DNA of 9,278 nucleotides from positions 1 to 9,278 of the forward strand of contig CALVXT010000045.1 of assembly GCA_944371545.1 (NCBI GenBank), written 5' to 3'. The notes beneath the pieces are model-generated. The model ran no database searches. It was given only the letters and a program-made list of their open reading frames with translations, and was not told where the DNA came from. The position numbers and the translations under genes were made by a program. Below are positions 1 through 5,812 of this stretch, piece after piece. The DNA comes from an uncultured Bacilli bacterium. Its GTDB lineage: Bacteria > Bacillota_I > Bacilli_A > RF39 > UBA660. Numbering within the stretch: position 1 is the first letter of the stretch; the number at the start of each line of letters is the position of its first letter.

Positions 1-11
1 CTACTCTTTGA

Positions 12-64
12 TAGGGACATTTTCGCATAAAATTCAAAAAGAAATTAGGGACATTTTTGCGTAA
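12..64. repeat. Two 19-bp direct repeats, probable insertion-sequence end
   Basis: Copy one is at 12-30 (tagggacattttcgcataa) and copy two at 46-64 (tagggacatttttgcgtaa). They match at 17 of 19 positions and start 34 bp apart. Closely spaced repeats of a GGGACATTTT core are, from memory, typical of the multiple terminal repeats of some IS21-like insertion sequences, so an element may lie to the left, outside the window. No transposase is visible here. The second copy is read as the last codons of the neighbouring minus-strand gene. Confidence 0.55.
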
Positions 65-1209
65 TAGTCACATTTTTCTTGTAATATCAAATCAATTCTT
101 TCTAGCTTTAAAGATAATTCAGTATTTTCTTTCTCTAATTCTTGATTAACTTGTCTTTGCTGTTCTAAATTTCTTTTTTGTTCTTCTAATTCATTTCGCA
201 ATTTCTCATTTTCTAAAGATAATTCACTGTTTTTAGCGTGTAAATTTAAAGATTGTAAATCACTTTTATAAGCAACAAGAAAATACTTGTCTATTGTATC
301 ATTTAATTTCAAAAGCAAGTCTTGATCATATTTTTTTAAATTTGTAAAAGAAAAATCAGGTATACTATCTTTAAATTTTTTTCTCAATTTAGCAATAAGC
401 CAATTTATATAGTTCCGATATTCGTTTAATTGATCACAGAGAACATTAAATGTACGATAAGCTGCCACACAATCATCTGCAACACATATCGAACTACAAA
501 ATTTTTCTCTATAAAAGCATGAATTTTGAATTTTTTCACTTCGTTCTTTATAAGTCAAAGAATATTTTTCCAACGTTGTATATCCATCTTTAACTTCCAA
601 ACATCCAACATAATACCAATTTTGTTTCCACAAATATTTCTTTAAAAAATCAACATTCCTAGCAGTAATCTCCATAGAAGTAACTGGATCATAATTATCT
701 TTTTTATTATCTTTTCTACGTAACCCTAATAAAAAAATTGTATTATCTCTCCTCTTTAAAATAAAATAATCGATATCCATTAATTCATTAGAATACTCAC
801 TTAAATAAGTTTTTTCTTTATCGAATTCAATAACCGCGTCAATATCTTTAAAATTTGGATAAAGATTTTTACAAAAAGCTGCAAGCTTTTCATTAATAAA
901 GCTTGAAAATGGAGAAACTGAGTTTCCTTCTTCAAAACATTTATGATAAACATAATAGCTATTTTTAATTAAATATTTTAAAACTTCATAAGATCCCATT
1001 ATTTTATTTAAGTTACATTTTTCTTTAATAATTGCTGTATTTACTCCTAATAAATGAGCAACGTTATAAAAATTTATACTATAAAATAACCTTTTGTGTT
1101 CATCAGATAAATATAAACAAGTAGAAATATTATTTTTATTTTGTTCTTCAAAAACTTGTAAACACACTTTAATTCGTGAGATATAATTTTCGAATTCTAC
1201 TCTTGTCAT
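34..1209 (-). CDS. Unknown 391-aa protein with C-terminal coiled coil, tentative PBECR4-like N-terminal region
   Basis: I cannot assign a function with certainty. The start ATG (1207-1209) lies 7 nt after AAGGGGG, a passable Shine-Dalgarno, and 20 nt downstream of a consensus promoter. Residues about 35-185 contain LFYSINFYNVAHLLGVN (41-57) and later IDYFILKRRDNTIFLLGLRR (146-165). This spacing recalls the PBECR4 family, predicted phage-linked RelE/Barnase-like nucleases, but the resemblance is from memory and weak. Residues about 200-290 are rich in Cys and aromatic residues. Residues about 318-375 form a Leu/Glu/Lys/Gln heptad pattern (NSELSLENEKLRNELEEQ and on), a clear coiled coil suggesting oligomerisation. 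There is no signal peptide or membrane helix. The last ten residues (YYAKMSLISF) are encoded by an insertion-sequence-like repeat, so the C-terminus may be truncated or exchanged. A phage or mobile-element accessory gene is the best guess. Confidence 0.75.
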   Translation of the reverse strand: MTRVEFENYISRIKVCLQVFEEQNKNNISTCLYLSDEHKRLFYSINFYNVAHLLGVNTAIIKEKCNLNKIMGSYEVLKYLIKNSYYVYHKCFEEGNSVSPFSSFINEKLAAFCKNLYPNFKDIDAVIEFDKEKTYLSEYSNELMDIDYFILKRRDNTIFLLGLRRKDNKKDNYDPVTSMEITARNVDFLKKYLWKQNWYYVGCLEVKDGYTTLEKYSLTYKERSEKIQNSCFYREKFCSSICVADDCVAAYRTFNVLCDQLNEYRNYINWLIAKLRKKFKDSIPDFSFTNLKKYDQDLLLKLNDTIDKYFLVAYKSDLQSLNLHAKNSELSLENEKLRNELEEQKRNLEQQRQVNQELEKENTELSLKLERIDLILQEKCDYYAKMSLISF

Positions 1210-1211
1210 AC

Positions 1212-1233
1212 AAAAACCCCCTTTTGCAGGAGG
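1212..1233 (-). terminator. Hairpin GH31 terminator that also contains the next gene's ribosome site
   Basis: On the minus strand CCTCC (1229-1233) can pair with GGGGG (1217-1221) across a 7-nt loop, with one G-U pair, and TTTTT follows (1212-1216). This fits a short intrinsic terminator for transcripts leaving the GH31 gene. The GGGGG arm is also the only Shine-Dalgarno-like site for the gene starting at 1209, so in read-through RNA the hairpin would hide it. RNA from the promoter at 1236-1264 starts near 1229 and would lack most of the left arm. Confidence 0.45.
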
Positions 1234-1235
1234 CT

Positions 1236-1264
1236 ATTATAATATATATTGATATTTTTGTCAA
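1236..1264 (-). promoter_or_regulatory. Perfect consensus sigma-A promoter for the 391-aa gene
   Basis: Read on the minus strand, TTGACA is at 1259-1264 and TATAAT at 1236-1241, separated by exactly 17 bp. Both hexamers match the consensus at every position. The -35 box includes the TGA stop of the upstream GH31 gene (1261-1263). Predicted transcription start is near 1229, giving a leader of about 20 nt. This implies strong transcription independent of the GH31 gene. Confidence 0.8.
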
Positions 1265-3654
1265 ATTTCTGAAACATATTCTAAAAGTCGAATAAACATA
1301 CGAATAAATTTTGAATCCAATCCTCTCGATTTTAATTTACGAATAGCAATTCTCTTATGCTTAATATCCTGATTACCAAAAATGATAGATCCAATCATTT
1401 CTTTTAATTCTGTTTTAATTTGCAAGTCACTAATAATCGAATCAATATCTTCATTTATCAAACGAACTGCATCAATTTCAATATCCTTTCCCTTACAATT
1501 AATAGATAACTGACTTGTTGTTTTAACATTTTTAACTTCAACAATAAAATCAGCGTCTTCAACATAACTTGTAGACTCATAAATATTTTTATCTAAATAA
1601 ACAATAACTTCGTCAGCTTTCCTTGTATTTCTAAATCGGATCTTATAATTTCTTAAATCTGGAATAATTCCACTTTTTCCTTCTAACGGACGAATAATAA
1701 CAGTAAAATTATTTTGCAAATAGTTATAATCAATAGCTGTTTTAATATAGTAACCTTGTTCATTTAATCTTGTCACACCATCATCTTCATATAACTTATA
1801 AATATTGCTTTTTCCAGGAAAAATATGAATTTCCATATCTTTTGGAGCATTAGTAATATTACGATTTTCTTCTAAAATTGCAAGTGGAATAATCGAACCG
1901 GATTTAGCAAAAACAGGATAATCTTCATCTTTAAAGAAAGTCACATAATGCTTATCTCCAGGAAATTTTTTTCCAGTTTTAAAATCATACCACATACCAG
2001 CCGGCAAATAGATTCTTGCAACTGTTCGGTTCATAACCAAATCTTTTCTTTCTGTTATCGGAGCTACTAAAAGCTCTGTTCCAAAATAATACTCATTTTT
2101 ATAAGTTGGTTCATCATAAATTGCCGGATTCGTATAATAAAGAGGTTGAACAAGAGGAAGACCTATCTCATGATATTTATTTGCTTCCGTATATAAATAT
2201 GGAATTAATCTATGACGCAATTCACAATAATTCTGAACAATTTTTAAAGTTTTTACATCCCATTTCCAAGGCTCACGTTTATAGTATTTTCCACCTTTAG
2301 AAGATAGTCTAAAAATTGGGCTAAAACAAGCAAGCTCTATATATCTTATATAAAGCAAAGCTTCCTCCATTCCATATTCGTAACCTCCAATATCATGACT
2401 CCACCAAGAAATTCCCTTATTTGAAGCCATAGAATTAAAATATGGAAGTGTATTTAAAGTTTCCCAAGAAACCAAAGTTTTTCCACTATACAAAGCCGGA
2501 TATCTATGACTTGCCACCAAACCATTTCTTGCTAAAATTAATCCACGTTTTTCAAAAGATTTTTTATAGTCTTCAAAATGATATCTTGTTAAAGCTCTTA
2601 AAGTATATAAATCTTTTTCATCACTATAATCAAGAAAGAAAAAATCTACTCCTTTATCTTCCAACGGTTTAATCAAATTATGTAAATAACTATTTAAAAT
2701 AAATTTATCAAAAACATTAAATGGAATAGTACTTTTATCTGTTAATCCCATAGCTCGAGCAATTTCTTCATAATGATCTTCATGAGGCATAATTCCTTCC
2801 TTAGGATCAATAGTTAACCCTAACCGAATCCCTCGATCATGTAAATATTTTGAAAAATAATTAGGATCAGAAAATAAATTTCGATTAAAGGTATAACCAG
2901 TTTTATACTTACTTAAGTCTTTCGCGTCTTTTAAATGCCAAAATTCCCCTAAAAGGATAATAGATAAAGGAATTTGATAACGATTAAAAATAGAAATCAA
3001 ATCGGCAATATCATTAAAATTATAAATTTCATTTTTATTCCACCAAATACCTAAAGCATACCTAGGAATAAGTTCGGGAAATCCAGTCAACATAAAATAA
3101 TCTCTCAAACATAATCCAAAATCTCTTCGATACATAAAAACATAAAGATCTGTTCTTGGTCTAGTATTTGGCATAAGAAATCCATCTTCATTAACAATCA
3201 TACTTGGACTATCATCAATAGAAACAAATCCATCTACCGAGTACAATCCCTTCTGATAATTTGGGGTAGACAAATCAATTCCTAATCCTGAAGTTTTAAA
3301 ATTTCTTACTTCTTTGTTTTTCATAAACCAAGATTTATCTGTATCCAAAAGCATAATTTCAATATTCAAAGATTCAAAAGGTTTTTCTTTTTGATATTTT
3401 AACATAAAATATTTTGTCGTAATTTCCAAATATTTATCGTCTTGAACAACCTTAAATTCAGGCACAGGAAAATTTCTGTTTTGAATTTGTTCTGTAATAT
3501 CATCAAAAAAAATACCATCTTTATTAAATTCTAGCCGAACAAGTCTTTCTGTTAAAACCGTAATTCGATATTTTTGTCCTTGAAAAATTGCTTCTTTTTT
3601 ACTTTTCGCATTTTGATAACTCACCCTAAAATGCGGATCCATTTGATTAAACAC
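1261..3654 (-). CDS. GH31 alpha-glucosidase-like protein, acid/base Asp replaced by Lys
   Basis: A glycoside hydrolase family 31 member of 797 residues. GH31 enzymes are retaining glycosidases using two Asp residues on alpha-glucosides, xylosides or galactosides. I start it at GTG 3652-3654 because GGGGTGA (3660-3666) sits 5 nt upstream; GTG 3661-3663 would add three residues but has no ribosome site. In order: N-terminal beta-sandwich (about 20-195), TIM barrel (about 200-505), C-terminal beta domains, then a helical, basic tail of about 70 residues. Family landmarks include GVDFFFLDYSDE with nucleophile Asp342, HRYPALYSGKTLVSWETL, WWSHDIGG (Asp421), FSPIFRLSSKGG and PVFAKSGSIIPL. Related enzymes read SGD(T/V) where this has SGK: Lys392, codon AAA at 2479-2481. 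It lacks a signal peptide, so it is cytoplasmic. No transporter or sugar regulator adjoins. It may be inactive, have altered chemistry, or belong to a Lys-bearing subfamily. Confidence 0.93.
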   Translation of the reverse strand: MFNQMDPHFRVSYQNAKSKKEAIFQGQKYRITVLTERLVRLEFNKDGIFFDDITEQIQNRNFPVPEFKVVQDDKYLEITTKYFMLKYQKEKPFESLNIEIMLLDTDKSWFMKNKEVRNFKTSGLGIDLSTPNYQKGLYSVDGFVSIDDSPSMIVNEDGFLMPNTRPRTDLYVFMYRRDFGLCLRDYFMLTGFPELIPRYALGIWWNKNEIYNFNDIADLISIFNRYQIPLSIILLGEFWHLKDAKDLSKYKTGYTFNRNLFSDPNYFSKYLHDRGIRLGLTIDPKEGIMPHEDHYEEIARAMGLTDKSTIPFNVFDKFILNSYLHNLIKPLEDKGVDFFFLDYSDEKDLYTLRALTRYHFEDYKKSFEKRGLILARNGLVASHRYPALYSGKTLVSWETLNTLPYFNSMASNKGISWWSHDIGGYEYGMEEALLYIRYIELACFSPIFRLSSKGGKYYKREPWKWDVKTLKIVQNYCELRHRLIPYLYTEANKYHEIGLPLVQPLYYTNPAIYDEPTYKNEYYFGTELLVAPITERKDLVMNRTVARIYLPAGMWYDFKTGKKFPGDKHYVTFFKDEDYPVFAKSGSIIPLAILEENRNITNAPKDMEIHIFPGKSNIYKLYEDDGVTRLNEQGYYIKTAIDYNYLQNNFTVIIRPLEGKSGIIPDLRNYKIRFRNTRKADEVIVYLDKNIYESTSYVEDADFIVEVKNVKTTSQLSINCKGKDIEIDAVRLINEDIDSIISDLQIKTELKEMIGSIIFGNQDIKHKRIAIRKLKSRGLDSKFIRMFIRLLEYVSEI

Positions 3655-3659
3655 AGCCT

Positions 3660-3666
3660 TCACCCC
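3660..3666 (-). promoter_or_regulatory. Ribosome binding site deciding the GH31 start
   Basis: GGGGTGA on the minus strand resembles the GGAGGTGA complement of the 16S rRNA end. It lies 5 nt before GTG 3652-3654 and overlaps the alternative GTG at 3661-3663, so it supports the downstream start. Confidence 0.5.
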
Positions 3667-3683
3667 ATTCTAACTTAGAAAAT

Positions 3684-3713
3684 ATTATATCATGATTTTT
3701 CTAACCTATGCAA
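3684..3713 (-). promoter_or_regulatory. Candidate promoter of the GH31 gene, flanked by an inverted repeat
   Basis: A perfect TATAAT lies at 3684-3689 on the minus strand, with a weak -35 TTGCAT at 3708-3713 (18-bp spacer). The predicted start is near 3677, about 23 nt before the chosen GTG. An 8-bp perfect inverted repeat, TTAGAAAA (3675-3682) and TTTTCTAA (3697-3704), brackets the -10 box and could be an operator. In such AT-rich DNA it could also be chance. Confidence 0.45.
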
Positions 3714-3714
3714 T

Positions 3715-4437
3715 TTATCTTACAAGCAAATAAGCCAAAAAGAATCCTAAAACCAAACAAGCAACAATTATACAAGATCCTTTCAAAAATCCTTTAGAAT
3801 ATGCATTAGATTCCTTTTTCAGTTCTAATTTATACGAATCTTCTTCTAAAACAATTTCTTCATTATTATTTATATATTCTTCTAATAAATCTTTTCCAGT
3901 TCCAATTTTATAATATTCTAACATAAAAGGATATTGATATTGAAAAAACAAAGCATCTTTAGAAATACCTGTAGGAATTCCATTTAATAACTTAGTAGCC
4001 AATAAATAGTTTTTTTGATTTTTAATCTTAGGTTTTCCTAAATCATGTTTTAAAGAAAATTCTTCAGCATATTTTTCTAATAACCCTTCTGTTAAATTCT
4101 GAACAAATTTATTTTTAGTTTCATTTTGTTCATTATCAATTTGTGGCGTTATAATATATCGAAAAATTTCTCGAACAAGAATATTTCTTTTAATTAATAT
4201 TTCCATTTCCTCATAAGAATGACCATTTAAATCATCTTGATCTAAATAAATATGAACAAAATCATCTTCTTTTTTAGGAAGAGTTACTTCATCTAACACT
4301 ACAAAGTCTTTTGTTAATAAATTTCTTAAACGTTTGTCATTTTCTAACCCCAAACTATCTTGATAATCTCTTAATATTTGCAGAATTAATTGCTTAGCAT
4401 AACGATTGATTTCTTTTACTAATTCCTCTTTTGTCAT
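3715..4437 (-). CDS. Tail-anchored protein resembling a zinc peptidase with HExxH changed to RExxR
   Basis: A 240-residue protein I cannot name. The N-terminal 215 residues are soluble and charged. Residues about 217-238 are one hydrophobic helix (GSCIIVACLVLGFFLAYLLV) followed only by VR, so it is probably anchored in the membrane by its C-terminus with the body in the cytoplasm. Residues 87-95 read LVREIFRYI, which looks like the LVHELFHYI-type HExxH zinc site with both His replaced by Arg (codons CGA at 4171-4173 and 4159-4161). About 24 residues later comes LTEGLLEKYAEEF (115-127), like the EGLTE segment that supplies the third ligand in some gluzincins. The peptidase ancestry is inference from this pattern. 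If correct, zinc binding is lost and the protein is a non-catalytic homologue. The ATG start at 4435-4437 has only a weak purine-rich site (GAGAAG) before it. It lies upstream of the GH31 gene on the same strand but is separated from it by a candidate promoter. Confidence 0.7.
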   Translation of the reverse strand: MTKEELVKEINRYAKQLILQILRDYQDSLGLENDKRLRNLLTKDFVVLDEVTLPKKEDDFVHIYLDQDDLNGHSYEEMEILIKRNILVREIFRYIITPQIDNEQNETKNKFVQNLTEGLLEKYAEEFSLKHDLGKPKIKNQKNYLLATKLLNGIPTGISKDALFFQYQYPFMLEYYKIGTGKDLLEEYINNNEEIVLEEDSYKLELKKESNAYSKGFLKGSCIIVACLVLGFFLAYLLVR

Positions 4438-4462
4438 AAATGCTTCTCTACTTTCTTTGTTT

Positions 4463-4472
4463 ATTATATAAT
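4463..4472. promoter_or_regulatory. Overlapping divergent -10 boxes
   Basis: The 71-bp gap between the divergent genes contains attatataat, which reads TATAAT on the plus strand (4467-4472) and TATAAT on the minus strand (4463-4468). Either gene could use it. I see no good -35 box at 16-18 bp for either direction, so both promoters would be weak or activator dependent. Confidence 0.4.
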
Positions 4473-4493
4473 AGGATTAACATTTTTTCTAGT

Positions 4494-4499
4494 AGGAGG
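4494..4499 (+). promoter_or_regulatory. Ribosome binding site fixing the ytqA-like start
   Basis: A perfect AGGAGG lies 9 nt before ATG 4509-4511. It selects this start over the in-frame ATG at 4440, which has no ribosome site and would place the start upstream of the likely promoter. Confidence 0.8.
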
Positions 4500-4508
4500 C
4501 GTGAATTT

Positions 4509-5420
4509 ATGTTTCATTATACGTTAGACAATAAAAGATATCATACATTAAATTATTTTTACAAGCAAAAATTTGGAAAAAAAGTCTATAAAGTAAGCTT
4601 AAACGCTGGCTTTTCTTGTCCTCATATGAAAAACGGAGGTTGCATATTTTGTTCACATGAAAGTGGAGATTTTGCTGGAAAAAAAACAGATGATTTAGTT
4701 ACTCAATTTATAGAAATCCAAAAAATCATGGAAAGGAAATGGCCAGGTAGTTATGCAATAGGTTATTTTCAAGCAGGCACAAATACTTATGCTCCACTTC
4801 CAGTATTAAAAGAAAAATATGAAACTATTTTGTCTCTTCCAAATGTTGTCGGTCTTTCAATTGCAACAAGAAGTGATGCAATAACTGAAGAGGTATATGA
4901 TTATTTAGAAGAATTATCCAAAAAAACTTTTTTAACCGTTGAAATAGGCTTACAATCGATTCATGAAAAAACTTTAAAATTTATTCATCGCGGACACACT
5001 TTAGAAAATTTTAAAGAATGCATATTAGAACTTAAAAAAAGAGGAATAAATGTTGTGGTTCACATTATTAATGGACTTCCAAATGAAACTAAAGAAGATA
5101 TGATTGCTACTGTAAAATATTTAAACGATTTAAAAATTGATGGAATCAAAATTCATATGCTTCATATTCTGAAAAATACTTTCTTGGCAAACTATTATGA
5201 AAAACATCCTTTTCATATTCTAACAAAAGAAGAATACATTGATATTGTCTGTGAACAACTAAGATATCTTGATGAAAAGATTGTTATCCACCGTATTACA
5301 GGAGACCCAAAAAAAGAAGATCTAATCAAACCTTCTTGGCTATTAAAAAAAGTATGTTTATTAAATGATATTGATAAAGAAATGAAGAAACGAAACATTT
5401 ATCAAGGAGACTTAACCTAA
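4509..5420 (+). CDS. ytqA: Radical SAM protein of the YtqA/MnmL (TIGR01212) family
   Basis: A 303-residue radical S-adenosylmethionine enzyme. The cluster motif is FSCPHMKNGGCIFC: Cys37, Cys45 and Cys48 would bind the 4Fe-4S cluster. The spacing before the second Cys is a few residues shorter than in many relatives. Other family landmarks in order are YFQAGTNTYAP (86-96), GLSIATRSD (115-123), VEIGLQS (144-150), INGLPNET (187-194), KIHMLHILKNT (214-224) and HRITGDP (261-267). In Bacillus subtilis the YtqA homologue, renamed MnmL, acts with the methyltransferase YtqB/MnmM to build mnm5s2U at tRNA position 34, probably converting the carboxymethylaminomethyl group to aminomethyl. That role here is by homology. 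B. subtilis has the partner gene next door; here no methyltransferase follows. The gene stands alone, divergent from the tail-anchored protein and convergent with the small exported protein, whose stop it overlaps. Confidence 0.92.
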   Translation: MFHYTLDNKRYHTLNYFYKQKFGKKVYKVSLNAGFSCPHMKNGGCIFCSHESGDFAGKKTDDLVTQFIEIQKIMERKWPGSYAIGYFQAGTNTYAPLPVLKEKYETILSLPNVVGLSIATRSDAITEEVYDYLEELSKKTFLTVEIGLQSIHEKTLKFIHRGHTLENFKECILELKKRGINVVVHIINGLPNETKEDMIATVKYLNDLKIDGIKIHMLHILKNTFLANYYEKHPFHILTKEEYIDIVCEQLRYLDEKIVIHRITGDPKKEDLIKPSWLLKKVCLLNDIDKEMKKRNIYQGDLT

Positions 5421-5433
5421 AGTCTCTATTTTT
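5407..5433 (+). terminator. Intrinsic terminator containing both convergent stop codons
   Basis: GAGACTT (5407-5413) pairs perfectly with AAGTCTC (5420-5426) across the 6-nt loop AACCTA, followed by TATTTTT on the plus strand. The ytqA-like stop TAA (5418-5420) and the opposing gene's stop TAA (5412-5414 on the minus strand) both lie inside the hairpin. The U-run favours termination of the plus-strand gene; the minus side lacks a U-run. Confidence 0.6.
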
Positions 5434-5747
5434 GTAATAATAAATCCTTTTAACGAAGCTTCTAAAGCAATTTCTTTTCCTTTAGTTTCTTCAAGATATT
5501 TTTGATATTTTTCACTAAATAAAGCAAAAGATTTTTCTAAACTACTTCCTCTTAAAGTTTCACAAAACTGAGAAACACAAAGACGTTTAATATTTTGCAA
5601 ATTATTATTAGAAACATATTCTAAAAATTCATGACTATTTACATGAACATCTTCCTCATTTAAAACTTCTAAACCATAACTCGGTTTAATATTCATAATA
5701 AGTAAACAAACCATAATAAAACCAGCTAAAAATATATACTTGCGCAT
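5412..5747 (-). CDS. Small exported or membrane-anchored protein, unknown function
   Basis: A 111-residue protein I do not recognise with confidence. The N-terminus MRKYIFLAGFIMVCLLIMNI, followed by KPSYG, has a basic n-region and a long hydrophobic core, so it is a signal peptide with possible cleavage near residue 25 or an uncleaved anchor. Cys14 is inside the core and has no lipobox, so it is not a lipoprotein. The mature part (about 86 residues) is charged and probably helical, with a Cys pair in LCVSQFCETL (Cys57, Cys62) that could form a disulfide outside the cell, and ends in GFIITKIETLG. The ATG at 5745-5747 is preceded at 6 nt by AGGTGA (5754-5759), a good ribosome site. It lies just past the hisS terminator, so it is probably a separate transcript. 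Its stop overlaps the convergent radical SAM gene by 9 bp. Confidence 0.75.
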   Translation of the reverse strand: MRKYIFLAGFIMVCLLIMNIKPSYGLEVLNEEDVHVNSHEFLEYVSNNNLQNIKRLCVSQFCETLRGSSLEKSFALFSEKYQKYLEETKGKEIALEASLKGFIITKIETLG

Positions 5748-5782
5748 CCTACTTCACCTATATATACTATGGAATTTTATTC

Positions 5783-5812
5783 AAAAAAAAGAATGGAATT
5801 TTTTACCATTCT
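5783..5812 (-). terminator. Intrinsic terminator of the hisS operon
   Basis: On the minus strand AGAATGG (5806-5812) pairs perfectly with CCATTCT (5790-5796) across a 9-nt loop, followed directly by a run of T (5783-5789). The upstream arm includes the last codons of hisS and the TAA stop (5803-5805) begins the loop, so the terminator is built into the gene end. Confidence 0.85.

Noticed and set aside
2106..2300. 64-codon plus-strand frame
   Set aside because: It lies wholly inside the GH31 gene on the other strand, has no ribosome site, and its protein shows no recognisable pattern.
2442..2672. 76-codon plus-strand frame
   Set aside because: It is antisense to the GH31 catalytic region, whose motifs are clear. 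The low-complexity Lys/Leu/Phe product is what antisense AT-rich DNA gives.
4440..4508. Upstream ATG extension of the ytqA-like gene
   Set aside because: The extra 23 residues have no family counterpart, and the perfect AGGAGG at 4494-4499 selects ATG 4509.
5213..5398. 61-codon minus-strand frame
   Set aside because: It is antisense to the conserved end of the radical SAM gene (HRITGDP region) and has no supporting ribosome site.
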